DNA of 64,000 bases from CAG-390 sp045546615 (lineage in GTDB: Bacteria; Bacillota; Clostridia; Oscillospirales; CAG-272): NCBI GenBank assembly GCA_045546615.1, contig JAZQDD010000060.1, forward strand, positions 1-64,000. Direction: 5' to 3'. Shown piece after piece: positions 26,577-34,646 of the stretch. The notes beneath the pieces were generated by a model, which was given only the letters and a program-made list of their open reading frames with translations, was not told where the DNA came from and did not search any database. The position numbers and the translations under genes were made by a program. Position 1 is the stretch's first letter, and every line of letters starts with the position of its first letter.

Positions 26577-27803
26577 ATGGAAAACAGAGATTTGATAAAA
26601 AATGCTGTAAAGTATATCAACAACTTGGGATCTGGTGTTACCACGCTCGATGACGTAGCGAAAAACGCAGGATTTTCCACAGACTATTTTAATCGCATAT
26701 TTCGAAGCCACACAGGATTTAACGTTATGGAATACGTGAAATTCCGAAAATTGAATCGCGCGGCTTGTATGCTTCGCTCGTCTCCAACACAAGATATTTT
26801 ATCTATTGCCTTGGAGTCCGGATATGAAAGCCATGAAGGCTTTACGCGTGCATTTAAAGCGCAATACGGTAAAACTCCAAGCGAATATCGCGAAAAAATG
26901 AAGGACAAGCCGATCGCTTGGGCTGACAAAGAGCTAAACGCTACCGCAACCGCTGAATTTCGCCACGTTCTTCCCGACTTTTTTGAAATAGGCGCGGACG
27001 AGGTAATTGATTGGCTTCTCGAAAAAGACGCCAAGCGCTACGGATATACAGCCCTTACCATCGCAACAAACGGCTCGAAAATCGTATCTGACAAAAATTC
27101 TTTTGAAAACGGATTTGTCACGATAGATAATTTTTTTGAAAATCCTAATTTAACACTTGTTCTTGAAGATTTGAACGATCTTCGGAATTACATTGACAAG
27201 CTCTTGCTTTTTAAACCCGAAAACATCGATTGTATATTCCATAAGGACGTATCTTTCGCGGACGTAAAAGCGGCACTTGAAGGTATTAAATTCAAAAACA
27301 TAAAAGAGAAAAACGAAACAATGTATTTCGGAGACCCCTTCGTTCTGCCCGAGGATGCACAAGAATATGATATCCACCTATTGGAAGCGCAAGATCTGGA
27401 TGCAGTCGATGAATTCATTTCCAAATATCCAAATGAAGTATTTAAAAAGTCTGGGGGATACGGTCTTAAAAATTTTCTGAAACACCCCCTTGAACAGAGA
27501 CCTCTTTTACAGCCATTTGGCGTTTTCGACGGCAAAAAGCTACTTGCGATATCTTATGACGCTCCTGAAAACGTTCACGGATTTTGCCTGAATAACTGTG
27601 TTCATACCCCTAATTTGCAAAACACTCCAAATGATGCGCTCAAATATCTTTATCTTACGGCTACAAATGCAGCTATAGAAAAAGGATATATTCCATTTGA
27701 AGATGCTCAATTTGATGAATACGCAAAAGAGCACGGAGGCTTTGATGCGTTTGAATTGGGATTCGAAAAAGTAAATACTGTGTATTCCATATACTTTAAT
27801 TAA
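26577..27803 (+). CDS. AraC-family regulator with GNAT-like C-terminal region
   Basis: A 408-residue protein. Residues about 5-108 hold the two helix-turn-helix motifs of AraC/XylS proteins at the N-terminus (DDVAKNAGFSTDYFNRIFR and DILSIALESGYESHEGFTRAF, ending in KTPSEYREKMK). The rest, about 120-408, looks like an acetyltransferase-type fold: the final part (NAAIEKGYIPFEDAQ then FDAFELGFEKVNTVYSIYF) resembles the last strands of GNAT enzymes, but an acetyl-CoA-binding loop is not obvious, so this region may be a ligand sensor. The gene is more AT-rich than the core genes around it and is bracketed by inverted hairpin copies, which suggests recent transfer. GGGGAGG precedes the start. Confidence 0.8.
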   Translation: MENRDLIKNAVKYINNLGSGVTTLDDVAKNAGFSTDYFNRIFRSHTGFNVMEYVKFRKLNRAACMLRSSPTQDILSIALESGYESHEGFTRAFKAQYGKTPSEYREKMKDKPIAWADKELNATATAEFRHVLPDFFEIGADEVIDWLLEKDAKRYGYTALTIATNGSKIVSDKNSFENGFVTIDNFFENPNLTLVLEDLNDLRNYIDKLLLFKPENIDCIFHKDVSFADVKAALEGIKFKNIKEKNETMYFGDPFVLPEDAQEYDIHLLEAQDLDAVDEFISKYPNEVFKKSGGYGLKNFLKHPLEQRPLLQPFGVFDGKKLLAISYDAPENVHGFCLNNCVHTPNLQNTPNDALKYLYLTATNAAIEKGYIPFEDAQFDEYAKEHGGFDAFELGFEKVNTVYSIYFN

Positions 27804-27861
27804 CTGTCAATAAATTATATGCCGTTTTATGCGGCCTACCTTACAGAAAAAAAGTGGCTTT

Positions 27862-27893
27862 TTGGCGTACCTGCGATAAAGCAGGTGCGCCTT
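27862..27893. repeat. Hairpin element flanking the AraC-type gene, right copy
   Basis: GGCGTACCTGC pairs with GCAGGTGCGCC around a GATAAA loop; the whole is the inverted copy of 26441-26472. It is followed by CTTTTATACG and could double as terminator of the AraC-type gene. Confidence 0.75.
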
Positions 27894-27935
27894 TTATACG
27901 TTCCGTTGATATTTTCAACCGAAATTAAACAATGC

Positions 27936-27968
27936 CGTTATTGAATAACGCTGAATATGTGATATAAT
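27936..27968 (+). promoter_or_regulatory. Promoter with overlapping palindrome for the HTH regulator at 28013
   Basis: TTGAAT (27941-27946), 16 bases, TATAAT (27963-27968). A perfect palindrome CGTTATT-G-AATAACG (27936-27950) covers the -35 box and is a good candidate operator for the regulator encoded just downstream. Confidence 0.6.
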
Positions 27969-28012
27969 ATAATCAGAACAGGCGCTTGTCACTTTATATC
28001 TTGGAGGAAAAT

Positions 28013-29068
28013 ATGGAACTTAAAATTAGCGAAAATTTAAGAAAATTACGTAAAGAGCGCGGCAACACGCAAGACGATCTCGCGAATCATCTTGGTATTT
28101 CTGTGCAGGCAGTATCTAAATGGGAGCGTGGCGATGGCTTTCCTGATATTACGCTTCTTCCGTATCTCGCATCCTATTACGAAGTAACGGTAGACGATAT
28201 TTTGGGGTGCAATTCTATTAGAAAGCAAGGCGACATCGAATCATTTAAAGCTCAGGCACAAGTACTGATCAATAAAGGAAAACGTAGAGAAAGACTTGCG
28301 CTTTGCCGAGAAATGCAAAAGAAATATCCGAATGATGAAACAGTTCTGTTTGAACTGATGTACGATTTGGATGCAGTAGATTTTAAATCAAATAGTGATG
28401 AAATCATTTCTATTGCTACAAAACTTTTGAAAAGCGATTCGATTGATATTCGCTATGGTGCCATTCAAATGTTGGCATTCACTTATTCAAAATTGGGCAA
28501 TGACGAAAAGGCAATAGAATATGCAAAAATGATACCATGCAACAGAGATTTGCTTTCCTCTGTACTAAAGGGAAAGGATTTGGTGGAGCATTGTCGTTGG
28601 TATTTTTGGAATGTATGCGATACTATGCTTAGACTCTCTCACAATATGATCCAGTGCCGGGAAGCTGGATATACCGCAGAGGAGCGGCACTCTATAAGAG
28701 AAACATTGTATAAATTTTATCATTTAATCTTCTCGGATGGTGATTTCGGATTTTTCGAAAATCGTCTTGGAAGGCTTTGTCGTGATATGGCAATCAGTTC
28801 GTCAGAAATGGGCAAGATAGATCAAGCCTTTGATGAGCTCGACAAGATGTGTGAGCATATGGAAAAATATCAGAAATTCACGAATATCGAACATACATCT
28901 CTTTTGGTTCGTGGATTGAAATATGATTCTTCACAGAGCGGCAGTAGTGACGAATATAGTATGGCTTACGGTTTCCTTTGTTCCTTGGATGAAAATCCTC
29001 GGTTTAAGTGTCTTCATACAGATGATAGATTGAAAATAATAAAAAACAGGTTGCAAGCTTTGGGATGA
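28013..29068 (+). CDS. XRE-family regulator with long helical C-terminal region
   Basis: A 351-residue protein. The N-terminal 65 residues are a Cro/C1-type helix-turn-helix (RKLRKERGNTQDDLANHLGI then SVQAVSKWERGDGFPDITLL). The remainder is predicted all-helical and tetratricopeptide-like (for example NDETVLFELMYDLDAV, SIDIRYGAIQMLAFTYSKLG, NDEKAIEYAKMIP), a layout shared with peptide- or protein-sensing regulators. The start at 28013 has TTGGAGG six bases upstream; a longer reading lacks it. Genes with this N-terminus often regulate themselves. AT-rich compared with the core genes, and next to the AraC-type gene, it belongs to a regulator-rich accessory patch. Confidence 0.82.
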   Translation: MELKISENLRKLRKERGNTQDDLANHLGISVQAVSKWERGDGFPDITLLPYLASYYEVTVDDILGCNSIRKQGDIESFKAQAQVLINKGKRRERLALCREMQKKYPNDETVLFELMYDLDAVDFKSNSDEIISIATKLLKSDSIDIRYGAIQMLAFTYSKLGNDEKAIEYAKMIPCNRDLLSSVLKGKDLVEHCRWYFWNVCDTMLRLSHNMIQCREAGYTAEERHSIRETLYKFYHLIFSDGDFGFFENRLGRLCRDMAISSSEMGKIDQAFDELDKMCEHMEKYQKFTNIEHTSLLVRGLKYDSSQSGSSDEYSMAYGFLCSLDENPRFKCLHTDDRLKIIKNRLQALG

Positions 29069-29074
29069 TTTTCT

Positions 29075-29318
29075 GCCCCGCCTCGCGCGGGGCTTCGCTT
29101 TTGTGTCTACAAAAGCAGTGCTTGTCAGGAAAATTGACGGACTTTCAGGACGCACAAACCAAAGGCTCCCTTTACACAAGGGAGGCTCATTACCGCCCGA
29201 CAGTACACCTAAAAGGTGTAACACACTATACCTTGCAAACCAAGGCGTGTGAAAAGGAGTACGAACGAACTGTTCGTACTCCTTTTGCTTTTTCGGCAAG
29301 TCAAAACCTGCTTTATGG
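29075..29318. repeat. Cluster of short hairpins between convergent genes
   Basis: At least six hairpins follow one another: GCCCCGC/GCGGGGC, CTTTTGT/ACAAAAG, CTCCCTT/AAGGGAG, ACACCT/AGGTGT, CCTTG/CAAGG inside CACAC/GTGTG, and GGAGTACGAAC/GTTCGTACTCC; a further TGCTTT/AAAGCA is near 29310. Linkers are not conserved. No coding sequence is seen in this 270-base gap. Confidence 0.65.
29253..29290 (+). terminator. Terminator-like hairpin with 15-bp stem
   Basis: AAAAGGAGTACGAAC pairs with GTTCGTACTCCTTTT around GAACT and is followed by GCTTTTTC. It can work on both strands because the stem ends are A/T runs, and it serves the convergent pair of genes on either side. Confidence 0.75.
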
Positions 29319-29341
29319 AAAGCACCCCTTCAGCCACTTTT

Positions 29342-30277
29342 TTATTTCCTTATATTATTTACATACCCTTCAAGCTCCGCTTGGGTGATGCTCTCGCCGC
29401 CGAGGGCAAGGGCGCAGCGGATGCCGCCCGCTATCTGCGGTAGGCTCGGTGTGATGAAATTCGCGTGAAGATGCGACGTCGCCGCCGCTATCATCTCGCC
29501 AAGTCCGCTATAGCGGATAAGTCCGCCGCTTAATATGCAATCAAAGCCGTCGCCGAGCTTCTCGGCGGCGCACGAAAGCATCTCCGAAACGCCGAGAACG
29601 GACTCCGAAATAAGCGCGCGCGCCTCGGCATCTCCCTTTTCCGCTTCCTCGATAACGTAGGGCGCAAAGCCCGCAATGTAGGTCTTGCCGCCCGCGTAGA
29701 CCTTGGCTATCGCCTCGGTAACGTCGCACTCAAGATATCTGCGAGCCGCATCAAGCAAAGTAGTCTTTCCTATCCTGCCGTCGCGCGAGCGAAGCGCGGC
29801 GAGAAGCCCCGCGCGTCCGATGGCAAAGCCGCCGCCCTCCGCGCCGTCAAGCAGATATCCCCAGCCGCCTACGCGGTGAAGCTCGCCGTCCTTTTTTATA
29901 AAGCACACACTTCCCGTTCCGCAAATGAGAGCGGCGCAATTCTCGCGCTCCACAAGCCCAAAGAGGTTGTAAATATCGCTCTTTACGCTCACCGCACCGC
30001 CGATGGAGGCACGAAGCGCACGCTCAAACCGCTCCTCCCTGCCTATCACACCCGAAATTCCCGCAAACAGATATATCTCGTCCGCGCCGTTCCTTCCGCG
30101 TGCCTCGGCGGCAAGCTCTGCCGCCATTTTACAAACAAGAGATATCGCCGCATCCTCACCGATATCGTGGGGGTTCGATGCCGTGTCCATTTTGTGCGCA
30201 AGCACGCCGCCGCGAGCAAGGGCTACGCCCTCGGTCGACGTTCCGCCGCCGTCTATGGCAATAAATATCTTACTCAT
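29342..30277 (-). CDS. BadF/BadG/BcrA/BcrD-type ATPase, N-acetylglucosamine kinase-like
   Basis: A 311-residue kinase of the ASKHA fold. The phosphate-1 motif FIAIDGGGTSTEGV lies at 5-18; a second glycine-rich motif CGTGSVCF is near 118; LSGGLIRYSG near 249 is the adenosine motif. The family includes N-acetylglucosamine kinases and activators of dehydratases; the absence of the paired cysteines of activators and the length favour a sugar kinase, possibly for recycled wall sugars. It starts five bases after the stop of the transglutaminase-like gene, so both are likely on one message. Confidence 0.82.
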   Translation of the reverse strand: MSKIFIAIDGGGTSTEGVALARGGVLAHKMDTASNPHDIGEDAAISLVCKMAAELAAEARGRNGADEIYLFAGISGVIGREERFERALRASIGGAVSVKSDIYNLFGLVERENCAALICGTGSVCFIKKDGELHRVGGWGYLLDGAEGGGFAIGRAGLLAALRSRDGRIGKTTLLDAARRYLECDVTEAIAKVYAGGKTYIAGFAPYVIEEAEKGDAEARALISESVLGVSEMLSCAAEKLGDGFDCILSGGLIRYSGLGEMIAAATSHLHANFITPSLPQIAGGIRCALALGGESITQAELEGYVNNIRK

Positions 30278-30281
30278 TTTC

Positions 30282-31652
30282 TTATCCGTCCGTCAAATCC
30301 TCAAAATTCACAACGCTTCTGCCCGCATTTACGCCATCGAGTATAAGTCCGCGGTCTGCGTACTCAAGCTCACCCGATTGATTATCGTATGGATCGGCGC
30401 GCATAAAGCGTTTGGGCGGATCGAATGCCGCCTGAAATTCCGTGCAATTTACCTCGCGCATCGTGTCGATATTGCCGAAATAATGCTCCCACAGCTCAAA
30501 ATCGCCGTTTCGGTACGCGCCCTCGCCTGCCGAAAGGTCTGCGTAGAGCCAACCGTACGGCGCAATATAAAATTGCGCCCAATCGTGCGAGGATATAGCA
30601 TCCGGGCGCACGTTGCTACCCGACTGCCAACGGGCAGGCACGCCCATCGCGCGGCAAAGCGTAATGAATGTCAGCGCCATCGCACCGCAGTCGCCGCGCC
30701 CTTGCAGGAGAACGAACTCGGGAATGTTTTCAATACATAGATACGGGCGAAGCAATGAATACACCGTTTTTGTGGTCACGTAGTCGTAAGCTCGGCGTGC
30801 CAGCACAAGCGGATTTTTTTCATTTCCGCGTATCTCGTCGGCAAGTTCTCGGATATACGGCGTAAAGCGGATGTGCGGATACTGCTCGCCCGTATAAAAA
30901 CTTGGCTGCTCCGCGCTTACGGTATTTTCCTGCGCCTTGACGTAATTCACCCTAAACGTGTAGGAAAATTCGACCTCGTATTTTTCTCCCGCGCGGCATT
31001 CCGTCTCGATAAAGGCGGTGCGGTGCGGCGACGAGGAGATATACACAGGGTGCGAGGAATGATGCAAAACAATATCGCTCTGCTCGGGACACTCGCATGG
31101 GAACGGAAGATGGACGCACAACACCTCGCCTTCGCGCACCTCGCGCTCGGCGGGAGCTATCCACTCGCGCACGGTATATCGCACGGCACGAAAGCCGTGC
31201 TTTTTCATTATCGGAATACACTCGGCGCGCCATTTATCGCGCGTGTATGCGGGCGTTTCGCCCCCTGCAAGGGATGCAAGATATCGCCATTTGCGCGAAG
31301 TAACGCTTCTCACAGCGGAGCGTTGAAAGTATTTTTCACCGCCGCGAAGGATATAGTCAGCATAGCCCTCGTCAACGATGGCGCAAAGCGCCTCGGCGGT
31401 GCAGTGCGGATATTTTTCCTGCACCCTGCGCAAAAGCTCCTCCTCGGTCATACGATAATCCCTTTGCATCTGCCCCGAAATAACGTATTCTATTTCAAGG
31501 CGGCGGCGCATAGCCGTGGGGAGTTCCTCTTTTTTCAGATATTCGGCAACCATTCGCTGCTCCGATGCGAAATCCGCGCTGTACTTATAATGCTTTATCT
31601 CGTCGGGAAGCTCCACGGCAAGATATTTTATATCTTCTTCATTAAATCGCAT
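30282..31652 (-). CDS. Cytoplasmic transglutaminase-like (papain-fold) protein
   Basis: A 456-residue protein without a signal peptide. The C-terminal half holds a transglutaminase-like core with the expected Cys-His-Asp order: GRGDCGAMALTF (Cys about 322), SSHDWAQFYI (His about 354) and YADLS (Asp). The N-terminal third is helical and charged and resembles no named domain; a beta-rich middle segment (about 160-260) precedes the core. Proteins of this kind are protease- or amidase-like; the substrate is unknown. The start at 31652 follows GAGGGCAAA. It is translated just before a sugar kinase gene, which may hint at processing of wall-derived glycopeptides. A structured repeat lies 21 bases upstream. 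Confidence 0.8.
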   Translation of the reverse strand: MRFNEEDIKYLAVELPDEIKHYKYSADFASEQRMVAEYLKKEELPTAMRRRLEIEYVISGQMQRDYRMTEEELLRRVQEKYPHCTAEALCAIVDEGYADYILRGGEKYFQRSAVRSVTSRKWRYLASLAGGETPAYTRDKWRAECIPIMKKHGFRAVRYTVREWIAPAEREVREGEVLCVHLPFPCECPEQSDIVLHHSSHPVYISSSPHRTAFIETECRAGEKYEVEFSYTFRVNYVKAQENTVSAEQPSFYTGEQYPHIRFTPYIRELADEIRGNEKNPLVLARRAYDYVTTKTVYSLLRPYLCIENIPEFVLLQGRGDCGAMALTFITLCRAMGVPARWQSGSNVRPDAISSHDWAQFYIAPYGWLYADLSAGEGAYRNGDFELWEHYFGNIDTMREVNCTEFQAAFDPPKRFMRADPYDNQSGELEYADRGLILDGVNAGRSVVNFEDLTDG

Positions 31653-31673
31653 TTTGCCCTCTTTCGGGAAAAT

Positions 31674-31712
31674 GAGGTGAGTCAAATGCGAAACGCATTT
31701 AATACTCACCTC
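31674..31712. repeat. Two-part hairpin, copy B of a repeated element
   Basis: GAGGTGAG pairs with CTCACCTC and AAATGCG with CGCATTT around an AAA loop. Compared with copy A at 3455-3492 both helices differ by paired changes while the core GCATTTGACTCACC is identical. It precedes the ribosome-binding site of the transglutaminase-like gene at the same distance as copy A precedes that of pepD. Confidence 0.8.
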
Positions 31713-31728
31713 ACCCCTTTTTTATTTG

Positions 31729-33066
31729 TTAGGTCTCGGGGAGTTTTTCGATAATGACGCTTTCAATGCGCCTCTCCTCGACCTTTTCGACTTTTATGTT
31801 AAGTCCGTAGCAGCTCACCTCGAAGGTCGAGCCGTCCTCAGGAATTTCAGAAAGCTCGGACAGTATCATTCCCGCAAGGGTGTCGAACTCCGCTTCATCG
31901 GGAAGGCTGATACCCAATTCCCCACCGAGAGCGTCTATCTCAAGCGAGCCATCTGCCCGCCATTTTCCATCGCCAAGGCTTTCTATCTTTGCTTCCTCTT
32001 CCTCTTTTTCCTCGTTGTCATATTCGTCATAGATATTACCCATAATCTCCTCAACGAGATCCTCAAGGGTGACAATTCCCGACACCGCGCCGTATTCGTC
32101 AACCGTTATGGCAAGATGGCGCTGGCTTTTCTGCATCTCGCAGAAAAGCGTGTCGCATTTCACCGTTTCGGGAACAAAGTACGCAGGACGCAAAAGCTCC
32201 GCAAGGGGTCTGTTTGCGCCGTCACCAAGCCGATCGAGGAAAAAATCCTTGGCGTAGAGAACGCCGACGATATCGTTGATATTTTCGCCGCATACGGGAT
32301 ATCGTGAGTATGCGCTTGAGCGCAGTATCGAAACTATCTGCGCATCATCCATATCTGCCCCTATGCACACAACGTCAATCGCGTGTGTCATAACGTCTCG
32401 TGCGGCGCTGTTGTCAAACTCGAAGATATTGTCTATCATCTCGCTCGCCATAGCGTCGATAGCACCGCTTTCCTCGCCCGCGTCCACGAGAAGGCGTATT
32501 TCATCCTCTGTCACACTCTCCTCTTGAGAATTCGGTTTGATGCCGAAAAGCCTGAGAATTGCATTAGTGGATTTGGTGAGAAACCAGATAATGGGCTTTG
32601 TTATCACCTTAAATCCCGACACCACGGGAGATGTGATACGCGCCACTTTTTCGGGTGAATGCATAGCCACGCGCTTGGGAACAAGCTCACCAAGCACAAG
32701 GGTGAAGTATGAAAGTATGAGCGTTATCACTATTACGGACAGAGCATCCACCGTTTCGGCGTGTGAGGCGGCAAACGAAGATATGCCGCACAGCCATCCT
32801 ACAAGTCTGTCCGAGAAGTTCTCGGCGGCAAACGCCGAACCAAGAAAGCCCGCAAGAGTGATAGCTATCTGAATTGCGGAAAGAAAAGCCGTGGGTTCTT
32901 CGGCAAGCTTCAAAAGCTTTGCCGCTTTCTTGTCCCCATCTTCAGCCTTCTTTTTGAGCAAAGTTGTGTTCAGGGAAACTACAGACATCTCTGCTGATGC
33001 AAAAAAAGCATTAACGCCTATAAGAGCGATCTGTAACAACAATTGGCCCCCTAAGCCATCTGCCAT
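31729..33066 (-). CDS. CNNM/CorC (hemolysin C-like) membrane protein with CBS domains
   Basis: A 445-residue protein: N-terminal CNNM (DUF21) domain with about four hydrophobic segments (roughly 7-27, 61-85, 97-120, 135-155), including the block SYFTLVLGELVPKRVA; then a pair of CBS domains (about 215-340, VMTHAIDVVCIGADMD and VDEYGAVSGIVTLEDLVEE); and a CorC/HlyC C-terminal domain. The family acts in magnesium or other divalent cation export. AGGAT precedes the start. It is 27 bases after the secreted C39-like gene and is the last gene of the envelope cluster. Confidence 0.9.
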   Translation of the reverse strand: MADGLGGQLLLQIALIGVNAFFASAEMSVVSLNTTLLKKKAEDGDKKAAKLLKLAEEPTAFLSAIQIAITLAGFLGSAFAAENFSDRLVGWLCGISSFAASHAETVDALSVIVITLILSYFTLVLGELVPKRVAMHSPEKVARITSPVVSGFKVITKPIIWFLTKSTNAILRLFGIKPNSQEESVTEDEIRLLVDAGEESGAIDAMASEMIDNIFEFDNSAARDVMTHAIDVVCIGADMDDAQIVSILRSSAYSRYPVCGENINDIVGVLYAKDFFLDRLGDGANRPLAELLRPAYFVPETVKCDTLFCEMQKSQRHLAITVDEYGAVSGIVTLEDLVEEIMGNIYDEYDNEEKEEEEAKIESLGDGKWRADGSLEIDALGGELGISLPDEAEFDTLAGMILSELSEIPEDGSTFEVSCYGLNIKVEKVEERRIESVIIEKLPET

Positions 33067-33093
33067 GTTTATATCCTAACCTTTCTGTAATCG

Positions 33094-34617
33094 TCAATTA
33101 AATTTGCTTGCAACATCATAAATAGTAATGTTGGCAATAGATGAATATCTATATCCTTCATGAATATAAGAAACGCTATCCTTGAATAAAACGCCGTCTC
33201 CTTTTTCACGGTCATACGCGGCGGCATCAAAAATACGGAACTCAAGTTTTGTGGAAACTGTCTGCTCGGGGTTGATGCACTCGCCAAACACCACATAATG
33301 CGTCCTGCCGGAACGCTTAAAAAGAACCACAACACCCTGCGGATGCTTGTCAAGAAGATCCTTTATTTTCTTTCTTGACGAGGTATATGATTTGCGGTAA
33401 TCTATCTTTTCACCGTCAACGGTGAACTTGGATGCCACTGCTGACCAGTGCATATATATGGGATTTCCGGACATAGACTTTGATGTGGAATCAACACCGT
33501 AGTTTCCGCTATTCGCAAGGGCAACGGTATACGGATCAGCCAAAAGCAGATCGCGCTGTCCCGTTCGCAGATCATAGCCTGTGGTTTTCACAGCTCCCAT
33601 ATTGTTTAGAACCATAGCAACCGATGACAGCGCACAACCGCTGTCCATCCAACTGCTGTAGCCCGGCGATTTTTTCATATCCCACGCAAAGCGCCTTTTG
33701 GAAAAATAAACCTTTTCCAGCTCTCTGGCGCCCCAATCACTCGTGTACATATTCGTCTGGCTGTACCAAGTGAATGCATCCTTATCCACCACGGTAACCT
33801 CAAACGAGACACTTGCCTTTCCAACAGATGCCGTAACGGTAGCAACTCCCTCTCCGAGGGCGCACCATACACCGTCCGCTCCCAGCATAATAACGCTCTC
33901 GTCAGATGAGGTCCAAACTATGTCGGACGTAACCATATTATATGGATACTTTCTTGCGTAGAATTTGCCCGTCGAATACAGCTTGACCTTTGTTTTTTCA
34001 TAGGCTGCGGTCAAATATTCCGTAGGCACGCGCTCAAACACCCACATTTGCGCTTCATCGCCTTGCGACAAGTCGGCTATATGAACACAATTATCGGAAT
34101 AATATGTTTTTTTGTCTGTAAGTGCGAGAACCGCCGTATAATTATCCCCCCCTGCGGGAGCTATCGTAAACGCTCCGTTATCGAGAAGAGAAATGTCAAA
34201 ATAAGTATAATTAATATCCTCTTGTTTTTGAGTCTTAACGATATAATTTCCAACAGCAGTGCCTGTTTTCCATGAAAGCGAATACTGTCCGCTTTCATTT
34301 TGCGGGGCTAAAATGTAGCTTCCGTTTTCCGTCTTTCTTACGTATACGCACTGTCCTTCGTTTTTCTCGTCAAGTTTAGAGCCACAGAGCTTTTCCTTTC
34401 CCTTGGAATTATATTTATACGTTTCAAGGTACAACCCCGAGGCGAGGTTTCTTATGCGGTATACTCCGTCAGTCAGCTCGCTGCTTACAATTTCCGCAAT
34501 GGGATCGGGGGAATCCTCCTGCCCCTGTGCAGAAACAGCAAACGCTATCGGCAACAAGAGTGCTATTGCCAGTATAGCAGTCAACACTCTTTTTGTCAGT
34601 GTTTTTTTTGAATCCAT
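33094..34617 (-). CDS. Secreted protein with bacterial Ig-like domain and C39-like cysteine peptidase domain
   Basis: A 507-residue exported protein. A Sec signal lies at 1-30 (KRVLTAILAIALLLPIAFA then VSAQG). Residues about 50-200 are beta-rich with repeated GxYxIxN-type strands resembling a ricin-like trefoil. About 222-278 is an Ig-like BIG2 segment (IVWTSSDESVIML and GEGVATVTASVG). The C-terminal 190 residues look like a C39-type papain-fold peptidase: Cys in DSGCALSSVAMVLNNMG, His in RTHYVVFGE and Asp in FRIFDAAAYD. The target may be a surface peptide or wall cross-link; this is inference. It lies after the glycosyltransferase gene in the sortase cluster and has no LPxTG-type anchor. Confidence 0.78.
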   Translation of the reverse strand: MDSKKTLTKRVLTAILAIALLLPIAFAVSAQGQEDSPDPIAEIVSSELTDGVYRIRNLASGLYLETYKYNSKGKEKLCGSKLDEKNEGQCVYVRKTENGSYILAPQNESGQYSLSWKTGTAVGNYIVKTQKQEDINYTYFDISLLDNGAFTIAPAGGDNYTAVLALTDKKTYYSDNCVHIADLSQGDEAQMWVFERVPTEYLTAAYEKTKVKLYSTGKFYARKYPYNMVTSDIVWTSSDESVIMLGADGVWCALGEGVATVTASVGKASVSFEVTVVDKDAFTWYSQTNMYTSDWGARELEKVYFSKRRFAWDMKKSPGYSSWMDSGCALSSVAMVLNNMGAVKTTGYDLRTGQRDLLLADPYTVALANSGNYGVDSTSKSMSGNPIYMHWSAVASKFTVDGEKIDYRKSYTSSRKKIKDLLDKHPQGVVVLFKRSGRTHYVVFGECINPEQTVSTKLEFRIFDAAAYDREKGDGVLFKDSVSYIHEGYRYSSIANITIYDVASKFN

Positions 34618-34646
34618 GTATTATTTTTGCCCGCAGGCTTCCTTTT

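Noticed and set aside
26441..27893. Insertion sequence around the AraC-type gene
   Set aside because: The inverted hairpins are only about 32 bases and no transposase or target duplication is visible; kept as an observation only.
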